Below are positions 46,437 through 56,421 of a DNA stretch of 64,000 nt, piece by piece (positions within the stretch are counted from its first letter, which is position 1; each line of letters opens with the position of its first letter). The translations under genes and the position numbers were made by a program. The stretch covers positions 50,427,394 to 50,491,393 of the forward strand of contig OY755252.1 in NCBI GenBank assembly GCA_963576725.1, given 5' to 3'. The stretch comes from Azorinus chamasolen. Its lineage: Eukaryota; Mollusca; Bivalvia; Cardiida; Solecurtidae. Under the pieces are notes generated by a model. The model saw only the letters and a program-made list of their open reading frames with translations, did not search any database and had not been told where the DNA came from.

Positions 46437-46677
46437 CCTTCATGTAAACGTGTTTTCACACATTTGCAAACAGAGTAGACCCAGATCAGACCGCCCCTAT
46501 AGAAGTTGTCAGATTATGAGATAAGGGTCTGCTGTTTGCTAATGGAGTTTGATAGATCTGTTTCTTTAGTTTATATAAATGTTTACAATATTCCACCTTC
46601 CATATTTCATAACTACTTTTGCCATGAATATTCACTAGGTATTGATATTTGGTTTAAACAGAACAGGGAAAGGTTAA
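46437..46677. repeat. piggyBac-type TTAA MITE, 241 bp
   Basis: TTAACCCTTTCCTTCATG at the left and GGGAAAGGTTAA at the right, with TTAA at both edges. The central palindrome is expanded by GTCAGATTATGAGATAAGG. Confidence 0.65.
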
Positions 46678-47290
46678 CAGCTCATTGATGAGACTAGCCA
46701 GGTAACCTGGTTATACTTATTCAGTGATTGTTTTACAAATTTTCTTGCATGAGTCCTGGGACTCGATAAACTGCAAATCTGCCAGTCCCCAAATTGAAAG
46801 AATGAGTCCAAATATTCTATGAAAGTACATTAAAGCACCCAGACAAAGGTATTTGTAAAACTGGCTTTTTCACACTAATAGCTGATGTTAATAAAACTTC
46901 AAAATTAAATTTTGTTAGAACGTTCAAATGCATTATTGGGACTCACATAATTTGAAACTTTGCATCCCCAGAGATTTTTGTGAGTACAGGACTCGGGACT
47001 CACAAGTAAAAAAATCACCGTAACTTATTACTAATGCAATAAATGTTCTAAAACTTTAACTTTGCAGAATTACGATTTAACATCTGTTTTCTTTTAAATT
47101 CATGCTTTAGGACTCATCGAATCAGTTTGGGACTCACAGTTTTCCTGTGGGACTCATTGTTTTTAGATGTGTGAGTCCTTGGAATCATGGTTAAAATTTC
47201 TAGATTTATCACTGGAGTAATTGTACAGTTGGCTGAGCGGTCCTTCGGACTGAAAGTACATGTAGACTATAACTAGGTACTTTACTCTTT
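46678..47290. repeat. Degenerate GGGACTCA-rich repeat
   Basis: GAGTCC, GGGACTCAC and GGACTCAT occur about ten times between 46750 and 47180 in both orientations with irregular spacing. No ORF or known motif explains them. The segment may be an old diverged tandem repeat. Confidence 0.4.
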
Positions 47291-47759
47291 TTTTTTTACA
47301 TTAGAACGTCTCCAACTCTGGGTCTGATTTGTTTGCTAATGCTTATGATATAATATAGATATGATTCTGCAGTTTCTGCCATGGCCATGATTGTGCTATT
47401 ACAGCAATTAATCTAATTAATATTCAATATGTCTTACTTGAATATTCATGGAGTAAATGGTTAATACATAAACATGGGGGAATTACTTGAACAGTATTCA
47501 AGATTCTATGACCTTATGAATTATAATTGATAGAACTTTACAATGAAGTACGTACAGGAGATTTTTTTGGCCAAAGAAGGAACTGTAGAAACATCGAGAG
47601 CAGGTGTTGGTCAGAAAGATCCTACAGGAGCTGTCTGATATGGGTGTACCCTGCTTGCAAAGGAGTCAATGTTACTTATACAGTAAATCCTCTCTAAATG
47701 ACCAGTTAGTCAGTTATTTCTACATACCATATTATCTCTAATAAATGCCCCTATGGGTG
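47291..47759. repeat. TTAA-MITE copies and one Tigger-like end
   Basis: A reverse-oriented MITE right half lies at about 47320-47463 (GAGTAAATGGTTAA). Another worn copy lies at 47560-47680. ACAGTAAATCCTCTCTAAAT at 47681 resembles the Tigger-like TIR at 62092, without a partner. Confidence 0.45.
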
Positions 47760-47957
47760 TAACACTTTGAAAAGAGGTTCTTGCATTGTGTGACATTTTG
47801 AAAAGGGGTTCTTGCATTTTGTAACACTTTGAAAAGAGGTTCTTGCATTGTGTGACATTTTGAAAAGAGGTTCTTGCATTTTGTAACACTTTGAAAAGAG
47901 GTTCCTGCATTGAATGATTGTGTAACATTTTGAAAAGAGGTTCTTGCATTTTGTACA
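47760..47957. repeat. 31-bp minisatellite in 62-bp dimers
   Basis: Alternating monomers read AACACTTTGAAAAGAGGTTC and GACATTTTGAAAAGAGGTTC, each ending TTGCATT(G/T)TGT. About six monomers are nearly identical, with one interrupted by GAATGATTGTG. The ORFs on the minus strand are by-products. Confidence 0.8.
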
Positions 47958-48094
47958 CAGTAGGTTGCTTAATGCAGATTGAAAGCAATACAGAACTCTC
48001 CTAGGAGAATATAGTGCCATATCAACTTGCATACCATCAGTATGATAGCGGATCAATTTCTGTACTGTTAGCAAATGTACTTAAACTGCTCTGA

Positions 48095-48772
48095 TCTGCC
48101 ACATTAGTAAAGAAACAAACAGTTAGATCTAACAGAAAAATGAATAGGGTCCCTTTAGTTTTGACGTATTCAAATCTGCTACCGAATATACATTACATTG
48201 TAAACAAACATTCAAAAGTTTTGCATCAATCAGACCGGCTTAAAGAAGTATTCCAACAACTGCCAATAGTAGCATTCAGGCGTGATAAAAATCTATGTGA
48301 CACACTGGTGCATTCAAAAACTAACAGGATTGTTAGACCAAGCAATACAGTCTGTTCACAGGGTTGTGCTACTTGCAGTATTCTTGAAATGTCAAGTATA
48401 AGTGACACAAATAGGCAATCAGTTTACAATGTGTCAACTAATATTAACTGTACAGAAAGAAATGTAGTATATGCAATTAAATGCAGTAAATGCGATATAA
48501 TGGTGTATGTCGGTGAAACTGAGAGAGAAATTCGGGAGAGAATGAAAGAACATTTGAGTGATGTGAGGCATGAGAGAGAGAAGCCAATAAATAGACATTT
48601 TGGAATCGGTGGTCATAGCAGTGATGATGTGAGATTTGTAGTTTTGAAACGGATGTTCCATGCATGTAGAACTGAAAGACAGATCCATGAAACTGATTGG
48701 ATATGGAGGCTGAGAACCTACAGACCATTTGGCTGTAACATCAAAGAGGATAATGCGCTAATGCATGCATGA
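48095..48772 (+). CDS. Penelope-like polyprotein C-terminus: GIY-YIG endonuclease
   Basis: The frame is open from 48095 to TGA at 48772; the first ATG at 48140 gives 210 residues but is probably internal. RVPLVLTYS (3-11) and LKEVFQQLPIVAFRR (34-48) are the linker typical of Penelope-like proteins. A Cys cluster CSQGCATC (72-79) and CSKC (115-118) suggest zinc binding. VVYAI...VYVGET (109-127) is the GIY-YIG motif, R132 the likely catalytic Arg and E184 the likely metal-binding Glu. In full elements this nuclease follows a reverse transcriptase, which is missing. The frame has no lesion, which suggests a young insertion. Confidence 0.9.
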   Translation, partial: SATLVKKQTVRSNRKMNRVPLVLTYSNLLPNIHYIVNKHSKVLHQSDRLKEVFQQLPIVAFRRDKNLCDTLVHSKTNRIVRPSNTVCSQGCATCSILEMSSISDTNRQSVYNVSTNINCTERNVVYAIKCSKCDIMVYVGETEREIRERMKEHLSDVRHEREKPINRHFGIGGHSSDDVRFVVLKRMFHACRTERQIHETDWIWRLRTYRPFGCNIKEDNALMHA

Positions 48773-48807
48773 CGTCGTTGCACCCATGACGTCATTTTGA
48801 TGACGTC
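48770..48807 (+). promoter_or_regulatory. Three TGACGTC boxes after the GIY-YIG stop
   Basis: TGACGTCG at 48770 and perfect TGACGTCA at 48787 and 48800 lie within 38 bp. TGACGTCA is the CREB/ATF binding palindrome. Function here is unproven; CATGACGTCA units may simply be repeated sequence. Confidence 0.35.
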
Positions 48808-48977
48808 ATGACATTTTAAAAAACAACCCAATGTCACCATGACGACGCTGGATCAACATTATTCTCTTTGATTTTATGGCTGAATGCATGTAACAAAAAT
48901 GTGACGTGTATTTTGACATGATAATCTTTGACAAAGGCCCTTAGTGGTCGAAATATTAGATCAGAGCAGTTTAAGTA

Positions 48978-49555
48978 TTTATGTATTATATTAATTCCCT
49001 ATTTTGGAATATTTACTTCATTGTTAGCAAATGAACAAGCAAATTCACAGAATTGATATACCCTGCCAAAAAAATTACCTAATAAAATGGCAAACAATGG
49101 TGGGGGGTGTATCTTATCTTTAGATAATCAATTTAAAACACGAGGGCTATGACAGCCCTGGATCGCTCAACCAGGTTTTACTTGCTTTTGATACATACTG
49201 ATACCTAAAATAGATATTTTGACCAACTTTATGAATATTGGGCCAAATTACTGCTTTCTATGACAATCTTTAATAATTGTGTACAAGTTTTGATACTGAA
49301 TGAGCCACAGCAAGGGGAAATGTGCCTTATTGTATTACAAAAAGTATAGACCTAGACTGGCTGCCGCATCTCCGCTGTGGCATCTGATCCAGTCTACTAC
49401 TTTTTGCATTAGTTGTAGTTTGTATATACTATACAGTTTATTCTGATATAGTGAATCATTACATATCGGATTGGATGTTGCATTGGTGACATGGTTGCTG
49501 ATCTATTTCTGAACTGTTTGAATCATAAGGCTATTTTATCACTATTTTATTTTGA
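48978..49555 (+). repeat. No gene; worn HLE 5' end
   Basis: 49137-49173 reads AACACGAGGGCTATGACAGCCC then TCGCTCAACC, a decayed A-type 5' module without core repeats. A hairpin AGACTGG...CCAGTCT lies near 49353-49396. Confidence 0.45.
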
Positions 49556-50145
49556 CACTGCTTGAATATGAAAGCTGTATAAAGCATATTCAAGTACTTA
49601 ATGCAAAACAGTATTCAATGCAATACAGTATCCCTCTGCTTTCAGCAGGGGATAAGGGCAATAAATATATGATTTTTGTGTATCAAAGGGGAACAACTCC
49701 TAAAAGCCACATAGAATATAGAGATATAGAATTGGACGGAAAAAATATATGATTTTTCAGTATCAAAGGGCAATAACTTCTGAATATTACAAGTGACTTG
49801 GAAAAGTAATAAATGGGAATAATGCCCCAGTGATAACAAATATTCATGTTGAGTTTCATTGGATTCTGTCAATTTGTTACGGAGATATTATGGCATCAGA
49901 CAGAAAAAAAATGTCATTTTTGTGTATAAAAAGGGCAATAACTCCTAAATGTCGCAAGCGATCTGGAAAAGTAATAATGGGAACGATGCACTAGTGATAA
50001 CAAATATTCATGTTGAGTTTCATTGAATTCTGTCAATGCGTTACAGAGATATGGCATCGGACGGAAACCGGATGGACAGATGGACGGACAGACGGCCGGA
50101 CGGACAAACCCAAAACAGTATCCCTCTGCCTTTGGCAGGGGATAA
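49556..50145 (+). mobile_element. HLE, ATCCCTCTGC type, two hairpins (J)
   Basis: A TATCCCTCTGC-TTTCA-GCAGGGGATA hairpin lies at 49629-49654 and a second, TATCCCTCTGCC...GGCAGGGGATA, at 50119-50143. The second is preceded by GGACAGATGGACGGACAGACGG. Between them are two ~175-bp units (ATCAAAGGGCAATAACT, TTCATGTTGAGTTTCATTG). It looks like two elements sharing 3' ends or an end duplicated by insertion. Confidence 0.6.
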
Positions 50146-50242
50146 TAAAAGAACCAGTGCTTGCTTCTTAACCCATTACCTCATAGGCTATTTCAAGACC
50201 AAACCTCTTTGAATAAAGCTACTCTAAAGGAGCATTTACTAG

Positions 50243-50753
50243 AACAAGAACTGTCACAGGAGAGCGCACTCGACTATTCTCAGTATTGTTAATGTGAAAA
50301 TGCTTGATAAAGGACTAAAATGGTGTCCAATGATACTAAGAAGCAAGTATTCAAAGTCTCAGTAATATAGCTTTACTAATCAAGATGTTGGATCTCTGAA
50401 ATCTTTCAATTAAAAGAAAAACCTAAGTTAAAAAGAGCAATTATTTCTGTCACAACGCTTGGCAGAGTTATGTACTCTTGCTTACATATGAAGCTTGTGA
50501 TGGTGAACACGTGTTCCAAGTTTCAAAGCTTTATCTCAAAGGGTTATGTAAATAAGTGGACTTTAACAAAAACCTTAACCCAAACATTCAAGGTTAAAAC
50601 AGGCCAAATTCTGTCAAAATGCTTGACAGAGTTATGTACTCTTGCAAACAGATGACATTTATGAAGGTGAACAAGTGCTCCATGTTTCACAGCTTTATCT
50701 CAAAGGGTTATGTAAATAAGTGGACTTTAACAAAAACCTCGAATAGTCGAGCT
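50243..50753 (+). mobile_element. HLE, GCTCGACTATTC type, short with half hairpin (B-3)
   Basis: AACAAGAACTGTCACAGGAG and CTCGACTATTC, then about two and a half cores. At the 3' end the microsatellite and left hairpin arm are missing: AAAAACCTC passes straight into GAATAGTCGAGCT and an A-run. Such a 3' end could not fold. Confidence 0.72.
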
Positions 50754-50789
50754 AAAAAAGGAATTTTTTGAGAATCTTTTAGACTTGTA

Positions 50790-50930
50790 TAGTTGTGAAA
50801 CCATTGTGATAAATAGAGCAAATAGGAGCAAATGCTTTATATATATCACAATGGTTTCAAATGGCAAGTGCTTTATCACAATGGTTTCAAAAGGAGCAAG
50901 TGCTTTATCACAATGGTTTCAAAGTGATTT
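50790..50930. repeat. ATTGTGATAAATAGAGCA palindrome MITE, rearranged
   Basis: GAAACCATTGTGATAAATAG at the left and three TATCACAATGGTTTCAAA right arms. Same family as the cluster at 55190-58335. Confidence 0.6.
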
Positions 50931-50954
50931 ACAGAGGATGCAATACCAGGTAAT

Positions 50955-51084
50955 GGATAAACCCTTAACCTGATGATTATTCATATTTGAAATAATGTCG
51001 GTGTGAATATATTTATTGGCTCATATTTAATGGCATTAAAGGGAATTTTTGATAATGGCAGAAACTGTAGCTCAATCCTTTATT
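50955..51084. repeat. TTAA MITE left half, interrupted
   Basis: AAACCCTTAACCTGATGATTATTCATAT through GGCAGAAACTGTAG is the MITE left half. It resumes at 52482 (TTTCATATGCAAACAGACC) after the H element, and is broken a second time at 52528 within its central palindrome. Confidence 0.55.
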
Positions 51085-52481
51085 ATACCCCACACAACGA
51101 AGTTTTGGGGGGGGGGGGGGGGGGGGGGGGGGTTTATACTGGAATCAGGTTGTCCGTCTGTCTGTCCGTCCGCGCTAACAATTCCTGTTTATGTGACTAG
51201 ATAATTACATGAGAACAAAAGATCTTTTGTTCTCATCGGTTTTATGTGGCTTTTTTTCAGTTTGTGTGGCTATTTCGAACAAAAGAATAGCCACATACAC
51301 TCAATCCGTTAGAATGTCCGTTCATCCGTCCGTCCGTGGACACAATTTTGTCCGGCCTTCTTCTTCTACAGTTTTGCTTCAATTTTGTTGAAACTTCATG
51401 TATAGCCATTTGACCATATAAACCTGTGCACCGCATATTTCCATTATGATCAGACCACTACTTCAGGAGTTATCTCCCCCTTTTAGTCCCCTACCAATGT
51501 TTTCCGGTTTTCTCAACTTTTTATGGAAATGACTGGAGATATCAACTCTATATTTAGTACAAAGCTAAATCTAGATAATTATGTTCCAATCTCAGTCCGG
51601 TTGAATAATTATTTCCAGAGTTATTGCCCTTGAACTTTAATTCTTTTCTTCAAATTTTGAATTTTCCAGACTTTTTTCGGAAGTGGTTGGAGATATTAAC
51701 TTTATATTTGGCATAAAGCTAAATCTACATGATTTACAGCTTAATTCCCAATCTCAGTCTGGTTGAATAATTTTTGCCAGGGTTAATTTTTTGTCAAATT
51801 TTCAATTTTCCGGTCTTTGTTTGGAATTGGTTGGAGATATTAACTTTATATTTGACATAAAGCTAAATCTAGATGAGTTACAGCTTAAGTTTGAATATTG
51901 GTCTGGTTGAATAATTTTAATAATAGTTATGGTCCTTGAACTTAATGTTTTTCAGAGTTATGGTCCTTGAACATAATGCTTTTCTGAAAAGGTACCTAGG
52001 TTTAGAACTTTGAAGTTTACACTTCACAAAAATAAACAAAGTTGCTTGAACTTATTGGATGACATTGGCAGCAACCATAACACTTCTGTGAATTTTAACA
52101 GACTTATCTCCCTTTTTGGACTCGACAATATTTGGTAAAAGTTGTTTTATTTATGTTTGTGATTGATCTTGGATTGAATATTACATGTTAGAAGTGATAT
52201 ATTTGAATCAATAAGTATGATATACAGGTTCTTGTATGAATGTGCAGCACATAAGTGTTTTTGTTAAATTGTGACAGAGTTCAACCGGTTAGGGACCATG
52301 GCATTGCTTTCAATGCTCCCATAACTTATTACACATGTACTTAGAATATGAGAAAAATATGCTGTGTGGATAAAACTTCATGAAAGGGTCTTATTTATCT
52401 GAATTCTGAATTATTCTTCATTTTTGCTGGGGGGGGGGGGGGGGGGGGGTATTCGTTAGCCTTTGGCTTACAGTTCTAGTT
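51085..52481 (-). mobile_element. HLE, AATACCCCC/GGGGGTAT type, complete, minus strand
   Basis: Read on the minus strand: AACTAGAACTG, an AGCCAAAGGCT hairpin, GAATA and a 21-C run (52449-52429). Then ~130-170 bp units (GACTGAGATTGG, AACCACTTCC), GGACGGACAGACAGACGGAC, a 26-C run (51132-51107), AAAACTTCGTTGTG and GGGGTATAATA. Both ends carry expanded C tracts. It sits in a TTAA MITE. Confidence 0.82.
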
Positions 52482-52527
52482 TCATATGCAAACAGACCAG
52501 ACCATGATCAAATTGCTCCTATAGGAA

Positions 52528-53975
52528 AACAAGTGGGCTAAGATGGCCCTTAATCGCTCACCTGATTACCATAGATTAATATTATAGCTGGGTAACCCCT
52601 GGGTGTCGCCAATATTGACCTAAGGGACAATATTTGAACAATGTTGATAATGGATCATGAGCAGTGGTTCTGCAGAACAAGATTTTCAAAGATTTAGAAT
52701 ATTGATTTTATCAAGACAATCATTCGACCAATGAAGCTTGGGCTAAAATGTGCCCTCTAGAGTGATTTTTCTACGATTTGACCTAGTGACCTATTTTTTT
52801 ATTCAACCCCACCCATGACAAACTCAACCTTGATATCACCAAGACAAACATTCTGACCAAGTTTCAGGAAGAATGGGCTAAAATGTGGCTGCTGGAGTGT
52901 ACACAAGATGTTTCTAAGATATGACCCAGTGACCTACTTTTTGAACCCACATAACCCACTTTCAAACTCATCTGAGACTTTATCAAGACAATCATTCTGG
53001 CCAAGTTTCATGGAGATTGGACAAAACATGTAACCACTAGACTGTTCACAAGGTTTTTCTGCTGTTTGAACAAGTGACCTAGTTTTTAACCCCACATGAC
53101 CAGCTTTCAAACTCGTCCAAGATTTTATCAAAACAATAATTCTGATAAAGTTTCATGAAGATTCGGCCGCAAATATAACCTCTAGAGTGTTCATGGTTTT
53201 TTTCTACTATCTGACCTAGTGACCTAGTTTTTCACCCCATATGACTCACTTTCAAAATCGTCCGACATTTTATTAGGACAATCATTCTGACCAAGTTTCA
53301 TGAAGATTTGGCTAAAAATATTACCTCTAGAGTGTTGACAAGGTTTTCCTACTATTTGACCTAGTGACCTAGTTTTTAATCACACGTGACCCACTTTCAA
53401 ACTCGTCTGAGATTTAATCAAGACAATCATTCTGATAAAGTTTCATGAAGATTCGACCACAAATATGACCTCTGGAGTATTCACAAGGTTTTACTACTAT
53501 TTGACCTAGTGACCTAGTTTTTGACCGCACATGACCCACTTTCGAACTCATTTGAGAATTTATTAGGACAATTATTCTGCCCTAATTTCATGAAGATTCG
53601 GCTAAAAATGTGACATCCAGAGTGTTTACAAGGTTTTCCTACTATTTGACCTACTGACTTAGTTTTTTACCCCACGTGACCCACTTTCAAACACGTCCGA
53701 GATTTTATCAAGACAATCATTCTGACCAAGTTTCATGAAGATTCAGCCACAAATGTGACCTCTAGAGTGTTCACAAGGTTTTCCTACTATTTGACCTAGT
53801 GACCTAGTTTTTGACCACACATGACCCACTTTTGAAGTCGTCTGAGATTCTATTAGGACAATCATTCTGACCAAGTTTCATGAAGATTGGACTAAAATGG
53901 TGACCACTAGAGTGTTCACAAGCAAATTGTTGACGACGCATGACTGACGACGGACATTCAATTATTACCAGTCAG
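52528..53975 (+). mobile_element. HLE, GCTCACC 5' end with a CCTAGTGACCTAG core (A-14)
   Basis: AACAAGTGGGCTAAGATGGCCC and CGCTCACC begin the element inside a MITE palindrome. About nine ~145-bp monomers follow (TGACCTAGTGACCTAGTTTT, AGACAATCATTCTGACC, TCATGAAGATT). GACGACGCATGACTGACGACGG comes next but no hairpin. The same monomers occur at 62490-63060 with completely different ends. Confidence 0.75.
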
Positions 53976-54446
53976 AGTAAATCCTTGTAATTTGATTGGT
54001 CAGTTTGCCAAAAACTCCTGGGTGTACAGTACCGTATTCAGCGGCTTCCACGGAGAATACAGAATTATTCAAATTTGACGCGTGACATCATTTGTTTTGT
54101 TTTTATTTTTAGCGTTGATTCGAAATTTCATATCGTCCTTACTCCAATAATTCTGGATGGATTACGACCAAATAATCGATAATAAACGTAAAAAACTGTA
54201 CCTCATAGTTACGTTCCTCAATTTAACACTATCAAGTTAACAGTACACTGTGTTACTGTTAATGTTTACAAGTGAAGTTTCAATTCCTCTTTCGAAATTG
54301 CTCTTGAGACGACGTCATATTTGCTCTGTGATGACGTCATGTTTTCTTTGTCATGTCGTCATACAATTAGAGATTTAATGTCAGCAAAATAAGAGTTGTT
54401 CGTTTCTTAATTAGGTAAATCGGATCTCTGACTGGTAATAAATTCA
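53976..54446. other. No gene; inverted CAGTCAGAG repeat and TGACGTCA boxes
   Basis: TTACCAGTCAGAG (53975) is answered by CTCTGACTGGTAATAA (54426), bounding ~470 bp. Inside are GACGACGTCATA and GATGACGTCATG (54310-54340). This may be a foldback or MITE of its own; no coding was recognised. Confidence 0.4.
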
Positions 54447-54551
54447 TTACACGGTAATTTGGCAGGGTGTACGGGCTGGTATGACCGGGTTAGACCATGT
54501 ATTTCCTGAGGCGTTCCTCAGCCCGTACACCCTGCCAAATAACCGTGTAAC
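54447..54551. repeat. 105-bp foldback MITE
   Basis: TTACACGGTAATTTGGCAGG...GTACGGGCTG at the left and CAGCCCGTAC...CCTGCCAAATAACCGTGTAA at the right are near-perfect inverted arms of ~35 bp around a 34-bp loop. Confidence 0.75.
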
Positions 54552-55189
54552 TAATAGTATCCTAACAACAAAAGGTGTCTCTATCAGGTAAATATTTGAT
54601 TAATGAATCTGCGGGTATTTAACCCATTCGCCCAAAGGCTACTTTCAGACCCAACTTCTTTGAATAAATCTAAACAAGAGGGCCATGATGGCCCTGAAAT
54701 CGCTCACCAGAGGGAAAGATTTTTAAAGTTTCAACTACATGTATGTTTCTAAACAAAACTGGACACCTGTTTTGTGGGGTGTTATTTGACCCTTTCTCTG
54801 TATAATTATAATGGCAAGCTTTCTGGGATGATTTGCTTTATTATAAATATTTACTAAGTCCAATACCGAACGTTTACCGAACGTTAACTTGGAAAGCATA
54901 TAACGCACAAAAAATATGTGGAAAAGGTTCATTTTCCATTACATATTACTACGCATAACCTAACAACTCCTTGATATATTGCGTATTTAGAAACGAACGA
55001 CAACTCTTGTAGAGCACGTTTCGTAACAAAACCAGTTCACACCTGAACGTTTCGAACCCCTTCAGAATTAGAGTACTGATGATTGTTTCAAAGCAGAAAT
55101 TGTATAAAAATCGCGATTTCAACAATTTATACAAACAGAATTGTTATGGAAATGGAAAATTAAAACTTGTTAACAATAACTGGTGATAA
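54552..55189 (+). repeat. HLE 5' stub and unassigned DNA
   Basis: 54673-54790 is an A-type 5' module (AACAAGAGGGCCATGATGGCCC, CGCTCACC) with a fragment of one core. 54791-55189 has no motif shared with other repeats here, with ACCGAACGTTTACCGAACGTT tandem at 54865-54885. No gene was seen. Confidence 0.5.
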
Positions 55190-56421
55190 TAACCATTGTG
55201 ATAAATAGAGCATTTGCCTTAGTGATAAATAGAGCATTTGCTCCATAAGAGTAAATGTACTATTTATCACAATGGTTTCAAATCTACACAATTCTGAAAT
55301 TTTCCTTTTCTCTATTTAACCCTTTTCCTCATATAAACATGTTTTCACGCATTTGCAAACAGAGTAGACCCAGATTTACCTCTTTGAATAAGCAGACAAC
55401 ATTTCTAACATATGACAACCCTATCACAGCTTAGCAGGACTTAACCAAAATTAGCACACAGTTTGAACTCAGATCTGACACATACCGGTATGTAACTTTA
55501 TATGTGGTTTGTATATGAGTTAATTTACTCCTATGGAGCAAATGCTCTATTTATCACAATGGTTTGAAATCTACACAATTCTGAAATTTTCATCTTCTCT
55601 AATTAATGCTCCTTATCAGTAGATTTATTCAAAGAGGTAGGATCTGAAAAAAGCCTTTGTGATAAATAGAGCATTTGCTAACCATTGTGATAAATAGAGC
55701 AAAAGCTCCATAGGAGTAAATGTTCTATTTATCATAAAAGTTTCAAATCTACACAATTCTGAAATTTTCCTTTTCTATAATTAATGCTCCTTATCAGTAG
55801 ATTTATTCAAAGCGGTAGGATCTGAAAAAAGCCTTTGTGATAAATAGAGCATTTGCTCCATAGGAGTTAATGCTCTATTTATCACAATGGTTTCAAATCT
55901 ACACAATTCTGAAATTTTCCTTTTCTCTAATTAATGCTCCTTATCAGTAGATTTATTCAAAGAGGTATAATAGTCACTTTATGAAACCATTGTGATAAAT
56001 AGAGCATTTGCCTTTGTGATAAATAGAGCATTTGCTCCATAGGAGTAAATGCACTATTTATCACAATGGTTTCAAATCTAAACAATTCTGAAATTTTCAT
56101 TTTCTCTAATTAACCCTTTTCCTCATATAAACATGTTTTCACGCATTTGCAAATAGAGTAGACCCAGATTTACCTCTTTGAATAAGCAGACAACATTTCT
56201 AACAGATGACAACCCTATCACTGCTTAGCATGACTTGACCAAAATTAGCACACAGTTTGGATTCTGATCTGACACAGACCGGTATGTAACTTTATATGTG
56301 GTTTGTATATGAGTTAATTTACTCCTATAGAGCAAATGCTCTATTTATCACAATGGTTTGAAATCTATACAATTCTGAAATTTTCCTTATCAGTAGATTT
56401 ATTCAAAGAGGTAGGATCTGA
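55190..56421. repeat. Cluster of palindromic GTGATAAATAGAGC MITEs
   Basis: The core palindrome pairs ATTGTGATAAATAGAGCATT with AATGCTCTATTTATCACAAT around a GCTCCATAGGAGT centre. A ~165-bp unit (palindrome, ATCTACACAATTCTGAAATT, CCTTATCAGTAGATTTATTC, GAGGTAGGATCTGAAA) is repeated about six times. A ~215-bp segment at 55316 (AACATGTTTTCACGC...CACAATGG) recurs at 56112, showing a local duplication with ~796-bp offset. Confidence 0.75.

Larger units (their letters stand above)
48078..48977 (+). mobile_element. Penelope-like element, 5'-truncated, flanked by a 20-bp inverted repeat
   Basis: The coding remnant 48095-48772 is followed by a ~200-bp 3' tail ending CTTTGACAAAGGCCC...GGTCGAAATATTAGA. 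The element is bounded by TACTTAAACTGCTCTGATCT at 48078-48097 and its exact reverse complement at 48958-48977. No polymerase domain precedes it. Confidence 0.75.

Noticed and set aside
47710..48074. Minus-strand ORFs of 92 and 107 codons
   Set aside because: They read through the 31-bp minisatellite; the repeated NARTSFQ/CKNLFSK-like peptide is a by-product.
48226..48728. Minus-strand ORFs of 60-84 codons
   Set aside because: They are shadows of the GIY-YIG frame on the plus strand.
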